NCBI GenBank assembly: GCA_905221605.1
Contig: CAJNDS010002448.1
Span: forward strand, 126,001-180,000
Direction: 5' to 3'
Source: Symbiodinium natans
Taxonomy: Eukaryota > Sar > Dinophyceae > Suessiales > Symbiodiniaceae
Length of the DNA stretch: 54,000 nucleotides
Both the position numbers and the translations under genes were made by a program. Below are positions 20,701 through 31,369 of this stretch, in pieces. The first letter of the stretch is position 1. Every line of letters begins with the position of its first letter. The notes under the pieces were generated by a model, which was not told the origin of the DNA, made no database searches, and saw only the letters and a list, made by a program, of their open reading frames with translations.

Positions 20701-21300
20701 CACCCTGTTTCCCTATATGTCGCTCTTCCACTGTCTTCCTTCTTCCTCTTCTTCATGATTACCGTCTCCTTCTCTTTGCTTCGCTATCTGTCTCCATCTC
20801 TTTCACTCCGGAGCCCCCGGTGTTGCCTATGCATTGCTCATCCTTTCTGACTTTACGAGGCAGAGCCTGTACAAAGGATGGGTCCTGTTCTGGACATGGT
20901 CCTGCGCTGCCTCTTTCCACACACTCCAAACCCCTCTAAGCCTGCCCCAAGATGTTCTCGGCGGCCTTCAGAGAGCATCTTCCAGGGGCCTCCGAGAGTG
21001 AAAGAGGGGTGTGAGAGGAGGACACTTTCCCCACCTTGCTAAGAAGAAAAACCAGAGAAAAGATCACAGAGACATGTAGAGAAGTGTGGAACGTGACCAG
21101 GTAGTTACAAGGAGCAGGAGAAGTCCTCCTTCCATCATATCATTCCCTTCATTCTCCTTGCTTAACCTTGCCCTTCTTCTATCCCCCCAATGACAAAAGG
21201 AACAGAGGAAGAAAGGGCCGCAGAAGGGACACAAGAAAGGGAGCGTGCAGAAAGCGGGCGCACGAAGAGGGAGAACGAAAGGAAGGAAAAAGAGAGCTTC
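17731..21300. repeat. Tandem array of about 800 bp purine/pyrimidine units
   Basis: Five copies are recognisable from a shared start (ACCCTTTCCCCACATTGCTA): 17731-18528, 18529-19163 (shortened), 19164-20187 (carries an insertion), 20188-21017 and 21018 to about 21300 (truncated). In every unit the first half is almost pure purine on the plus strand and the second half almost pure pyrimidine. The longest frame of the window, 18043-18555 (170 codons), lies here but is Ser/Leu/Pro-rich and its equivalent is broken in other copies, so it is a repeat by-product. Confidence 0.9.
19186..19454. mobile_element. Minisatellite element, copy 1, inserted in the 800 bp array
   Basis: A 269 bp segment with units of about 26 bp (GGGTTGGGCACTCCAGGGAC) interrupts copy 3 of the array between bases that are adjacent in copies 1, 4 and 5. 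The same element occurs at 53213-53644 with matching ends: ATTATT then AACATCC on the left, and a GTGGGG hairpin end on the right. Clean interruption plus shared ends indicate a mobile or transferred element; no transposase is visible. Confidence 0.7.
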
Positions 21301-21467
21301 TTAAAGACAATAGCATTCCTGTCAACAGCGAAATCCTGTCATCTATTGAAGTGCTGGATGGACTCTTTGATTCCTTTTCAAATGAAGGGTTCTATCGTTC
21401 ATGGTGTTCCTTAGAACAGGAGAGCCTTGCCCTCATCTGTATTCAACATAGGCAGGGCTACCTCTGA
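21296..21467 (+). CDS. Candidate 3' coding segment next to the array, function unknown
   Basis: Immediately after the truncated fifth repeat copy, a plus frame reads IPVNSEILSSIEVLDGLFDS and then FSNEGFYRSWCSLEQ up to a stop at 21467. Codon use is balanced, unlike the purine-rich DNA before it. It could be the last exon of a gene invaded by the array. No family recognised. Confidence 0.35.
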
Positions 21468-21902
21468 TTAAGAATGCAAAGGACGCATTCTAAGAAAATA
21501 AACTCTCTCACTTCAAAAGGAGAGGACGGACCCACTCATCTATGAAAAAAAGAGCCGAAGCATTTGGGAGGAATTAAAATACGAATGAGGGGCTATCGCA
21601 GTATCCTTTTTTTCTTCTGACACGGATTCTTTGAAAGAAGAGGTTCCTGCCTGTTGTTTGTTTCCAAGAAAGGGAGGCTTTCGAGTGGCAAGGGGCGAAC
21701 TCGCGCCCACCCCGGTCTTTGGGGTCAGTCTGAAAACAGCTTGGAGAGGACCGTTGCTTCTCTCTCCTGCTTCTGTTTCTCTATCTCTTGCTCCGTGTCT
21801 GTCGTTCTCCTTCCCTCCTTCAATCTGTGAATCTGCTTCTTTCAATATCCACCAGGTTGCCTGCAGTTTTCGCAGGGGGCTTCCCTGAGGGGCTCCCTGA
21901 AA

Positions 21903-22632
21903 GGGGGCAGGTTTCGAGAGGGCAAAGGGCAGGAGATTAGGAGAGGGCAAAGGCATGAAAGGAGGGGGGGCAGGGGCCTGGGGGAGGTGTGGGCAGTGAG
22001 GGCGGTGGCGTAGGGCTGCGTTGGAGCCCTTTCAAAAATAAGATAAATAAGATACATGGAGGGCAGATATTTAGATAGAGATAAATAGAGATAGAGATCG
22101 AGATGGAGACGTAAAAGGGGGTAGGGGCGGGGTAGGAGGTGCGGGCAGGGAGGGCGGTGGGGGCTGTGGGAGCGTGGGCTGCGTTGGAGCCCTTTACATA
22201 ATGAGATAAGATAAATAAATAAGATATATAGATGGCAGACATATTGATAGATATAGATAGATAGAGATACATAGCTAGAGATAGAGACATAGAGGGGGCA
22301 GGTTGGGTAGGGGGTCGGGGTAAGGGGTGCGGGGTGGCGTAGGGGGTAGGGGGCTAGGGGATCCCTGTAAATGGGCAGGGGATAGGGTGTAGGAACTAGG
22401 GCCCTTTACAAAAAGGATGAACAAGATATAAAGATGGCAGATACATAGACAAATATAGTCAGGGCTACGCTGGAGCCCTTTAAAAAATCACACACGCAAG
22501 ATGTATAGATAGAATATATATATATATATACATATAGGTAGATACAGATAGAGATAGAGATAGAGATAGAGATAGAGATAGAGATAGACAGGTTTTGAGA
22601 GGAGATTAGGAGAGGACAAAAGCAGGAGAGGC
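21903..22632. repeat. 177 bp-type array of G-rich and GATA-rich units with direct-repeat borders
   Basis: Four units alternate a G-rich block, the motif GGAGCCCTTT and a GATA-rich block. Near-identical 40 bp segments (CAGGTTT, GAGGAGATTAGGAGAGG) lie at about 21908-21955 and 22588-22630, bordering the array as direct repeats. The last GATA block expands into (TA)n and (GATAGA)n. Confidence 0.8.
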
Positions 22633-22635
22633 AGG

Positions 22636-23597
22636 TGACACAGATTCCGTGGAAAATGTGTCATGTTTTTCGTGTTAACACAACTCTTGCGACACATATT
22701 CTGCACGAAATGTGTCATATTTATGGTGTTAACACAACTCTAGTGACACATATTCTGCGGAAAATGTGTCATGCTTTTGGTGTTAGCACAGCTCTACTGA
22801 CACATATTCTGCGGAAAATGTGTCATGCTTTGTGTTAACACAAGTCTGGTGACACATATTCCACGGAAAATGTGTGTTTTGTGTTAGCGCAGCTCTACGG
22901 ACACATATTTTGCAAAAAACTTGTCATGTTTTTGGTTTTAACGCAACTCTGGTGACACATATTCCGCGGAAATGTGTCACGTTTGTGGTGCTAGCACAGC
23001 TCCACTGACACATATGTTGCGGAAAATATGTCATGCTTTTGGTGTTAACACAACTCTGGCGACACATATTCTGCAACAAATGTGTCATATTTATGGTGTT
23101 AACACAACTCGAGTGACACATATTCTGCGGGAAATGTGTTATGTTTTTGGTGTTAGCACAGCTCTACGGACACATATTTTGCAAAAAACGTGTCATGTTT
23201 TTGGTTTTACCGCAACTCTGGTGACACATATTCCGCGGAAATGTGTCACGTTTGTGGTGCTAGCACAGCTCCACTGACACATATGTTGCGGAAAATATGT
23301 CATGCTTTTGGTGTTAACACAACTCTGGCGACACATATTCTGCAACAAATGTGTCATATTTATGGTGTTAACACAACTCGAGTGACACATATTCTGCGGG
23401 AAATGTGTTATGTTTTTGGTGTTAGCACAGCTCTACTGACACATATTTTGCGGAAAATGTGTCATGCTTTTGGTGTTAACACAACTCTAGTGACACATAT
23501 TCTGCAGAAAATGTGTCATGTTTCGTGTGTTAGCAAAGCTCAACTGACACATATTTCGCGGAAAATGTGTCATGTTTCTGGTGTTAACACAACTCTA
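22636..23597. repeat. 54 bp satellite with 269 bp higher-order repeat
   Basis: About 17-18 units. Each carries GACACAT ... ATGTGTC (7 bp arms around about 12 nt) and, in most, the perfect palindrome GTGTTAACAC. Because 54 is a multiple of three, frames stay open on both strands and give an 18-residue periodic peptide (plus sense MCHVFGVNTTLVTHIL). The segment 22924-23121 recurs at 23193-23390 almost unchanged, a five-unit higher-order duplication. Confidence 0.95.
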
Positions 23598-23611
23598 CCA
23601 AAATAAACAAA

Positions 23612-26600
23612 ACTAAACTCAGTAAAACTATTCGAAAAATGAATTTATTTTCCGGAAAAGTCAGGCCCATTTAAAATTTTAAAAACCCTTAAAATCCTGA
23701 ATACCCTTAAAATTTTGAAAGCCCGGACCTTTCAAAATTTTAAGGATTTTAAGGAATTTAAGGCCTTTTAAATTTCTTAAAATCCTTAAAATCCTTAAAA
23801 TTTTGAAAGAAAATTAATTTATTTTCCGGAAAGAGGCAGGCCCATTTAAAATTTTAAAAATCCTTGAAATCCTTAAAACCCTTAAAATTTTGAAAGGTTG
23901 GGGCTTTCAAAATTTTAAGGTTGTTAAGGAATTTAAGGCCTTTTAAATTCCTTAAAATCCTTAAAATCCTTAAAATTTTGAAAGAAAATTAAAATATTTT
24001 CCGGAAAGAGGCAGGCCCATTTAAAATTTTAAAAACCCTTAAAATCCTTAAAATCCTTAAAATTTTGAAAGCCCGGACCTTTCAAAATTTTAAAGATTTT
24101 AAGGAATTTAAGGCCTTGTAAATTTCTTAAAATCCTTAAAATCCTTAAAATTTTGAAAGAAAATTAAATTATTTTCCCGAAAGAGGCAGGCCCATTTAAA
24201 ATTTTAAAAATCCTTAAAATCCTTAAAATCCTTAAAATTTTGAAAGGTTGGGGCTTTCAAAATTTTTTCAGGATTTTAAGGAATTTAAGGCCTTTTAAAT
24301 TCCTAAAAATCCTTAAACTCCTTAAAATTTTGAAAGAAAATTAAAATATTTTCCGGAAAGAGGCAGGCCCATTTAAAATTTTAAAAATCCTTAAAATCCT
24401 TAAAATCCTTAAAATTTTGAATGCCCGGGCCTTTCAAAATTTTAAGGGTTTTAAGGAATTTAAGGCCTTTTAAATTTCTTAAAATCCTTAAAATCCTTAA
24501 AACCCTTAAAACTTTGAAAGAAAATTAAATTATTTTCCGGAAAGAGGCAGGCCCATTTAAAATTTTCAAAAACCCATAAAATCCTTAAAATTTTGAAAGG
24601 CTGGGGCTTTCAAAATTTTAAGGATTTTAAGGAATTTGATGCCTTTTAAATTCCTAAAAATCCTTAAAATTTTGAAAGAAAATTAAAATATTTTCCGGAA
24701 AGAGGCAGGCCCATTTAAAATTTTAAAAATTTTAAAAATCCTTAAAATCCTTAAAATTTTGAAAGGTTGGGGCTTTCAAAATTTTTACAGGATTTTAAGG
24801 AATTTAAGGCCTTTTAAATTCCTAAAAATCCTTAAAATCCTTAAAATTTTGAAAGAAAATTAAAATATTTTCCGGAAAGAGGCAGGCCCATTTAAAATTT
24901 TAAAAATCCTTAAAATCCTTAAAATCCTTAAAATTTTGAAAGGTTGGGGCTTTCAATATTTTAAGGATTTTAAGGAATTTAAGGCCTTTTAAATTCCTAA
25001 AAATCCTTAAAACCCTTAAAATTTTGAAAGAAAATTAAAATATATTCCGGAAAGAGTCAGGCCCATTTAAAAGTTTAAAAATCCTTAAAATCCTTAAAAT
25101 CCTTAAAATTTTGAAAGCCCGGGCCTTTCAAAATTTTAAGGATTTTAAGGAATTTAAGGCCTTTTAAATTTCTTAAAATCCTTAAAATTTTGAAAGAAAA
25201 TTAAATTTTTAAGGATTTTAAGGATTTTCAGAAATTTAACCGGCCTTAAATTCCTTAAAATCCTTAAAATTTTAAAAGGCCCGGGCTTTCAAAATTTTAA
25301 GGATTCTAAGGATTTTAAGGATTTTTAGGATTTTTAAAATTTTAAATGGGCCTGCCTCTTTCCGGAAAATATTTTAATTTTCTTTCAAAATTTTAAGGAT
25401 TTTAAGGATTTTAAGAAATTTAAAAGGCCTTAAATTCCTTAAAATCCTTAAAATTTTGAAAGCCCCAACCTTTCAAAATTTTAAGGATTTTAAGGATTTT
25501 AAGGATTTTTAAAATTTTAAATGGGCCTGCCTCTTTCCGGAAAATAATTTAATTTTCTTTCAAAATTTTAAGGATTTTAAGGATTTTAAGAAATTTAAAA
25601 GGCCTTAAATTCCTTAAAATCCTTAAAATTTTGAAAGGCCCGGGCTTTCAAAATTTTAAGGATTTTAAGGATTTTAAGGATTTTTAAAATTTTAAATGGG
25701 CCTGCCTCTTTCTGGAAAATGATTTAATTTTCTTTCAAAATTTTAAGGATTTTAAGGATTTTTAGGAATTTACAAGGCCTTAAATTCCTTAAAATCCTTA
25801 AAATTTTGAAAGCCCCAACCTTCCAAAATTTTGAGGATTTTAAGGATTTTAAGGATTTTTAAACTTTTAAATGGGCCTGCCTCTTTCCGGAAAATAGTTT
25901 AATTTTCTTTCAAAATCTTAAGGATTTTAAGGATTTTAAGAAATTTAAACGGCCTTAAATTCCTTAAAATCCTTAAAATTTTAAAAGGCCCGGGCTTTCA
26001 AAATTTTAAGGATTTTAAGGATTTTAAGGATTTTAAGGATTTTTAAAATTTTAAATGGGCCTGCCTCTTTCCGGAAAATAAATTAATTTTCTTTCAAAAT
26101 TTTAAGGATTTTCAGAAAGTTAAACGGCCTTAAATTCCTTAACATCCTTAAAATTTTAAAAGGCCCGGGCTTTCAAAATTTTAAGGATTTTAAGGATTTT
26201 CAGGATTTTTAAAATTTTAAATGGGCCTGCCTCTTTCTGGAAAATGATTTAATTTTCTTTCAAAATTTTAAGGATTTTAAGGATTTTAAGAAATTTAAAA
26301 GGCCTTAAATTCCGTAAAATCCTTAAAATTTTGAAAGGCCCGGGCTTTCAAAATTTTCAGCATTTTGAGGATTTTAAGGATTTTAAGGGTTTTTTAAAAT
26401 TTTAAATGGGCCTGCCTCTTTCCGGAAAATATTTTAATTTTCTTTCAAAATTATAAGGATTTTAAGAAATTTAAAAGGCCTTAAATTCCTTAAAATCCTG
26501 AAAAAATTTTGAAAGCCCCAACCTTTCAAAATTTTAAGGATTTTAAGGATTTTTAAACTTTTAAATGGGCCTGCCTCTTTCCGGAAAATAGTTTAATTTT

Positions 26601-27290
26601 CTTTCAAAATCTTAAGGATTTTAAGGATTTTAAGAAATTTAAACGGCCTTAAATTCCTTAAAATCCTTAAAATTTTAAAAGGCCCGGGCTCTCAAAATTT
26701 TAAGGATTTTAAGGATTTTAAGGATTTTAAAAATTTTAAATAGGCCTGCCTCTTTCTGGAAAATGATTTAATTTTCTTTCAAAATTTTTAGGGTTTTAAG
26801 AAATTTAAAAGGCCTTAAATTCCTTAAAATCCTTAAAATTTTGAAAGCCCCAACCTTTCAAAATTTTAAGGATTTTAAGGATTTTTAAAATTTTTAAAAT
26901 TTTAAATGGGCCTGCCTCTTTCCGGAAAATATTTTAATTTTCTTTCAAAATTTTAAGGATTTTAAGGATTTTAAGAAATTTAAAAGGCCTTAAATTCCTT
27001 AAAATCCTTAAAATTTTGAAAGCCCCAACCTTTCAAAATTTTAAGGATTTTAAGGATTTTTAAAATTTTTAAAATTTTAAATGGGCCTGCCTCTTTCCGG
27101 AAAATATTTTAATTTTCTTTCAAAATTTTAAGGATTTTAAGGATTTTAAGAAATTTAAAAGGCCTTAAATTCCTTAAAATCCTTAAAATTTTGAAAGGTC
27201 CGGGCTTTCAAAATTTTAAGGATTTTGTGGTCCTTTTAAAATTTTGGAAAACCCCTAAGTTCCTTAAAATCCTTAAAATTTTGGAAGGCG
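23612..27290. repeat. AT-rich satellite of about 175 bp units in head-to-head inverted arrangement
   Basis: Nine units in one orientation (marker GAGGCAGGCCCATTTAAAA, 23651-25050) are followed by eleven in the opposite orientation (marker AAATGGGCCTGCCTC, 25346-27100). Orientation switches at about 25200-25210. Each unit contains two smaller inverted repeats: one around AAGGCCTT and one around a GGTTGGGGC or GCCCGGGCC spacer. These two spacer types largely alternate, which indicates an ancestral dimer of about 350 bp. No coding frame. Confidence 0.97.
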
Positions 27291-27327
27291 AAGCAGGACC
27301 GTCAAATAACGCATAAAGGTCCTACAT

Positions 27328-27349
27328 ACATATATATATATATATATAC
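27328..27349. repeat. (TA)n microsatellite
   Basis: Eleven TA steps bordering the satellite block. Confidence 0.9.
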
Positions 27350-27769
27350 ACCTTATATAGTCACTATATACCTAAGTAGTCGCGAAATAAGCTCCAAAGA
27401 ACCCCTAAGGTCCCTTAAAAGGGTCCCTCCTTTAGTCCCTTGATTCTGGTCGTTGCTGCCGAGAAGCGCCATCGACGTGTCGGACAGGGAGTTCGGGGTG
27501 TAGCCGGACCCTGGCAGTGGTGAGGTGTGCGTAAATTCCCCCCCCCCCCCCACCCCCCCCGAACCTTGCATTCCTAAAGCCCTGCCCTAGACCCTCAACA
27601 CCAAACCCTGAACTCTAAACCCTAAACCCTAAATTTTAAATGGTAGCCTCAAAACCTGAATCTCCATACCTAAGGGATGCAGGGCCTCATTTTCCTCACT
27701 CCCCACCCAGGCAAAGCCTGCGATCTAAACACGCCACATCCCCATCACTGTCACACCATGCGGAGGTTC

Positions 27770-27962
27770 GGGTTGAGGGTCTGGGGTCTATAGGGTTTCG
27801 GGTTTAGGGTTGGGGTTTTAGGTTTCTTTGTTCGCTCCGCATAGCTGACACGAAGCCACGGGTTTGGCGGTCTAGGGTTTAGGGTTTAGGGTTTAGGGAC
27901 CTTGGGTTTAGGGTTTAGGGTTTAGGCTTTAGGGTTTATGGTTTAGGGTTTAGGGTTTCGGG
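27770..27962. repeat. TTTAGGG tract, interrupted
   Basis: Degenerate units to 27830, then about twelve good units at 27878-27962. Between 27360 and 27770 I see only a poly-C run (27539-27558) and weak telomere-type remnants. Confidence 0.9.
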
Positions 27963-28073
27963 CAAAAGGCGCAGGCACCTTGATAAGAGCCTAACAGCCC
28001 CTGAGGATGGCCTGGGCTTCGGAAAGAACGACCTTTGAAAGTTGTCGCTGGGAACCAATTGCCTTGTAAGCCC

Positions 28074-28167
28074 TACCCAAAGGCTCCAATGTAGTTCCTT
28101 TTCGGCTTAGTTATAGGGGATTCCAGTATACTACCCCAAAAAGGTACTACATAGGAGCCTTTGGGTA
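28074..28167. mobile_element. Foldback element, 32 nt arms (introner-like)
   Basis: Arms 28074-28105 and 28136-28167 match at 29 of 32 positions as inverted repeats (TACCCAAAGGCTCC at the outer end), with a 30 nt loop. A GTAAGC donor lies just outside at 28066 and a CTTCAG acceptor at 28193. Removing 28066-28193 joins WEPIA to LSLGIACLKP in frame on the plus strand. Element is certain as a structure; the intron reading is inference. Confidence 0.75.
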
Positions 28168-28320
28168 AACCTTAAACCCTTCTTTTGCTTCAGGTCTCTT
28201 GGAATAGCTTGCCTGAAACCCTAAACCTATTTCCTAAACACTTTCAACTCCGCTTCAAGACTCCAACATGGCACGCCCAGCCCACTTGAACTTTGAACCC
28301 GACATCCGCCATTCGTACCG

Positions 28321-28608
28321 CTAGACAGACTCCCAATAGCATCGCCGACAACACATCAAGACGTCCTCGATCAACATTCTGCTTGGCTTTCTTCCCCTCT
28401 CGCTGATGCCTTCAGCTCGGGACCGTCTCATGATCAGGGTATCAAGAGGCAGTTTTTTTGCCAGGGCAAAAGCGCACTGCGCACAACGGCTGGTCAAAAT
28501 TCCAGCTTTTGTTTCTTCATCTGTATTCTGACATACTCCGTACTTGGTCGAGAGTAGCAGAAAAAGCTTACGCAACACAATCCTGTCGAGTGAAGCTGTG
28601 GCCTCCAT
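28321..28608 (-). CDS. Candidate coding region, 95 codons from ATG, function unknown
   Basis: Minus frame with an ATG (MEATASLDRIVLRKLFLLLS), balanced codon use and a stop. It contains KYGVCQNTDEETKAGILTSR and a Cys-rich end (CCRRCYWESV). Upstream is a TTTAGGG tract (28645-28725). It could be a short gene or a terminal exon. Confidence 0.35.
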   Translation of the reverse strand: MEATASLDRIVLRKLFLLLSTKYGVCQNTDEETKAGILTSRCAQCAFALAKKLPLDTLIMRRSRAEGISERGRKPSRMLIEDVLMCCRRCYWESV

Positions 28609-28644
28609 GGGGTTTGCCGCCTCTAGGCTTACCAGAGAGAATGG

Positions 28645-28725
28645 GTCAGGGTTTAGGGTTTAGGGTTTAGGGTCTAGGGTCTAGGGTTTAGGGTTTAGGG
28701 TTTCGGGCTAGGGTTTAGGTTTATT
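28645..28725. repeat. TTTAGGG tract with TCTAGGG variants
   Basis: About ten units. Confidence 0.9.
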
Positions 28726-29098
28726 TCTCTGGCAGTATAAGGCAGGGGTGCACACTAATTTTGGCACGTAGAGCGTGAGCGAAAGTAGGGGCACTTCTTG
28801 CATCTCTATTCATGCTGATATCTTCCCTGATGAGCTCAAGAGTAGCCCTTTCATAATCTAGATCCCCACTTGACGGCTGTGGCTTTCCTTGGCGTAGCTT
28901 TTCTACCCTGGCACTGGGATTGCCGCCTCTGGCTCGGGCTCTCTCTGGTATACTTCAGGGTTCAGGGTTTCTTTTTTGCCGCCATCGAAGTAGGGGCAAG
29001 ACGTGGTGTTTTCATCTTAGTTGTTCTTAGAGTGACGGATGCCCTATAGGGCCCTTGAGGAACTTGTTCAGTAGGGGCGCCTACTTCCCGAAAACGCC

Positions 29099-29170
29099 CT
29101 GAACCCTAAACCCTAAACCCTAAACCCCAATCCCTAAACCCTAAACCCTAACCCTAAACCCTAAACCCTG
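29099..29170. repeat. CCCTAAA tract
   Basis: Ten units with two variants. Confidence 0.9.
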
Positions 29171-29239
29171 ATAAGTCATGGGAGTAGGAAGAGAGCCCAA
29201 GGTGCAGCAGCGACAGGGCAGCACCAGCGCAAGCCTTCC

Positions 29240-29345
29240 TGGGCTTTTTGGGGTTCAGGGTTTTAGGGTGTAAAGTTTAGGGTTTAGGGTTTAGGGTTTA
29301 GGGCTTAGGGCTTAGGGGTTCAGGGTGCAAAGTTTAAGGTTTTAC
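29240..29345. repeat. TTTAGGG tract, degenerate at both ends
   Basis: Inverted relative to 29099-29170 and to 29586-29642. The interval 29346-29585 is open on both strands. Confidence 0.85.
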
Positions 29346-29585
29346 TGTTTCGGGTTCAGTGTCAAGGGCTGCAAGCAGCTAGCAATCCCGAGGCCTCGGA
29401 ACAAAAGTCTTGATGCCAAGCCCGACACAGCACCACAAGTAACTATGCGCATGATTTCTGCCACAAGGCATCGAGACACTCACATGTGCCGACCGCAACT
29501 CATTGTGAAACACATAGGCGACCACGATGCAACTGCGTCCAAAACATGGACAAAGGGGGAAATTGGCCTAGCGCGCAAGAAAGCC

Positions 29586-29642
29586 TAAACCCTAAACTCT
29601 AAACCCTAAACCCTAAACCGTTAACCCTAAACCCTAAACCCT
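29586..29642. repeat. CCCTAAA tract
   Basis: About eight units with single-base changes. Confidence 0.9.
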
Positions 29643-29793
29643 ACTCCCTGTCCTGCCTTCAGCTCTCGAAATCGAAACCCCTCAACGACCACCGTAGCCA
29701 AAACATCAAAACATGAATCGTGAGAGGCTCATGTACGGCTTGGTGTCCGCCAATAAGTGCTGCGAGTCCAGGGCCTCCAGAAACCCTGATCCC

Positions 29794-29892
29794 CTGGTTC
29801 TTGGTAGGGAATGAGGGGATGAGCCCTACATAAATATAGCCTCTAAAGGATCATGTAGGGTCCGAATTCCCTCTCTCCCTACTGAGAACCAG
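29794..29892. mobile_element. Foldback element, 38-40 nt imperfect arms
   Basis: Arms 29794-29831 and 29853-29892 begin CTGGTTCT and end AGAACCAG. These termini would supply a GT donor (CTG/GT) and a CAG acceptor at the exact element ends. Arm similarity is interrupted at a few positions. Consistent with a transposon-like intron. Confidence 0.65.
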
Positions 29893-29936
29893 CCAGCTGA
29901 GTAGGATTCCAAGACCCTTCTCAAGGCGCTATCATA

Positions 29937-30041
29937 CTCAAGGGTGCTAGGTACCTTAAGGGTATACTCCCCTTAGAACCTTAATAAAGATACGATTTTT
30001 AATATCATTTAATAATTCCCAAGGGTGCTAGGTACCTTAAG
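29937..30041. repeat. Direct repeat of 24 bp, 79 bp apart
   Basis: CAAGGGTGCTAGGTACCTTA and four more bases occur at 29939 and 30018, identical. The 55 bp between is AT-rich. Confidence 0.85.
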
Positions 30042-30073
30042 GGTTGTCGACTCTCAGGTTTCAGTTCCCAGGC

Positions 30074-30132
30074 CCTCGCAAAGATCAGCATGCCGTAGTG
30101 CCCCATGTCGGAGATGTTGTGTCTGATGACTG
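30074..30132 (-). CDS. Candidate exon, possibly a channel membrane segment
   Basis: Between a pyrimidine-rich TTGCACAG acceptor and a GC donor (30073), the minus frame reads VIRHNISDMGHYGMLIFAR. The pattern resembles the start of a polycystin fifth helix (Asp-x-x-His-hydrophobic), but nineteen residues are too few for assignment. Confidence 0.3.
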
Positions 30133-30317
30133 CTGTGCAAGGAGCAAACTAAGATGGCAGTCCGAATTGGCTGCTGCTAGTGTTGCTGCTCGATGCTGCT
30201 CGTCTGCGAGTCTACTGCGGCCACTATACCACTGCACCTTGCATGCAATGCGCCATCGTGCGGCTGAAGACCCCCAGCGTGCTCAATGTCACGGGAGGTG
30301 GTAAATAGACAGTCTTA

Positions 30318-30479
30318 CCAAGTAAACCGCCTTCGAGACGGCCGTCCGCAGCTCCCACCACTCTGGTGTGGCGTAGATGATGGCCTCAGAGTTTCGTCTC
30401 TCACGCTCGCACAAGGTAGGCAAGGCTTCGGAGGGTCTCGGTAGAACAGGTATAGCTACAAACGACCACATGCTACGCA
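30318..30479 (-). CDS. Candidate exon with canonical GTAAGA donor
   Basis: The minus frame includes EAIIYATPEWWELRTAVSKA and ends at a GTAAGA donor near 30320. Upstream it reads WSFVAIPVLPRPSEALP. On the same strand and just upstream of the candidate at 30074-30132. Function unknown. Confidence 0.35.
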
Positions 30480-30638
30480 TGTATCATCAAGACTAATCAT
30501 TGTGCCTCAGGGTTTTGGGGTTTTGGGTCTAGAGCTGCTCGGCGGCGGGGGTTGCCGCGGGAACCATGCAAACTCCCAAAAGGATAAGAGGCCCACATCG
30601 CCCAGCGCGATGCTAATCTATGGATACAATCCAGGTTG

Positions 30639-30768
30639 TTTTGCTATACTAGGATGGTCCTTAATAAAAACCCTCTGAAACATATTCCTGAATATGATCC
30701 CCTTAAACCCAATAAGGGGAAACATAAAATTTTCTCAGGGCTCACCAAGTATAGCAACTGAGCCATCC
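30639..30768. mobile_element. Imperfect foldback, possible GT-AG intron
   Basis: TTGCTATACT (30648) and AGTATAGCAA (30750) form the outer arms, with a partly paired interior and a perfect inner hairpin CCCCTTA/TAAGGGG near 30700-30720. A donor CCAG/GTTGTT at 30639 and an acceptor CCGCAG at 30768 lie just outside. The preceding plus frame reads EAHIAQRDANLWIQS. Confidence 0.5.
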
Positions 30769-31040
30769 CGCAGAAATGGCAGGGAAGGCCTGATGTAGGA
30801 TATGCCAGGCACCACTCCCCTACCCCCGCACAACCCACAAAACCACACCGAATCTGATTCTAGCTTCTAACGTCATAAACCGTTACAAAGCCTTCTGCAA
30901 TCTTTATCCATCCCGGGGGGGCCTTTGAAAAAAAGAGAACAAGCACTCAAAAAAAACGCAAGCTCTTGGGCCAAGTGCTGGCTGACCCAATGGCAGTGCA
31001 AGCGCCTCCACACCTTGGCTGCGAAGGCATAAACTGCCTG

Positions 31041-31151
31041 CTAGACCCGGGAGTGGCCTAGGAATAAAAAGGGTACCCTTTGCGGTTTTAAGGGGAGGAT
31101 AAAGGGAACCCCAACCCTAAAAAAAGAAAAAGGGCCCACTCCCGGTCCTAG
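31041..31151. mobile_element. Foldback element, about 18 nt terminal arms
   Basis: CTAGACCCGGGAGTGG at 31041 and CCACTCCCGGTCCTAG ending at 31151 are inverted repeats with two mismatches. The inside contains the palindrome AAAGGGTACCCTTT. Confidence 0.65.
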
Positions 31152-31369
31152 ACTGGCATGTCTACTCTTGGTAGCCCAGTAACCATATTGTAACAAGGTG
31201 CCCTTTTAATTTTGGGGGTTGGTTTCTTTACAAGGGATCATCAAAAACATATTATCATAGCTATCCTTGTTGGGGGTTGGTTTCCCATGTTGTGTATAAT
31301 CTTGGTTTAGAGTCCTCGTATTCGCCACGCATGCCTACTCAGAACAGAACATACCTCTGAGCCTTCAAG

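Noticed and set aside
22636-23597. CRISPR array
   Set aside because: Units are contiguous with no unique spacers, and the sequence context is nuclear eukaryotic.
22972-23606. Periodic MCH..GVNTTLVTHIL peptides as a repeat protein
   Set aside because: They arise because the satellite unit is 54 bp; frames are open on both strands, so openness is not evidence of translation. Kept only as a repeat.
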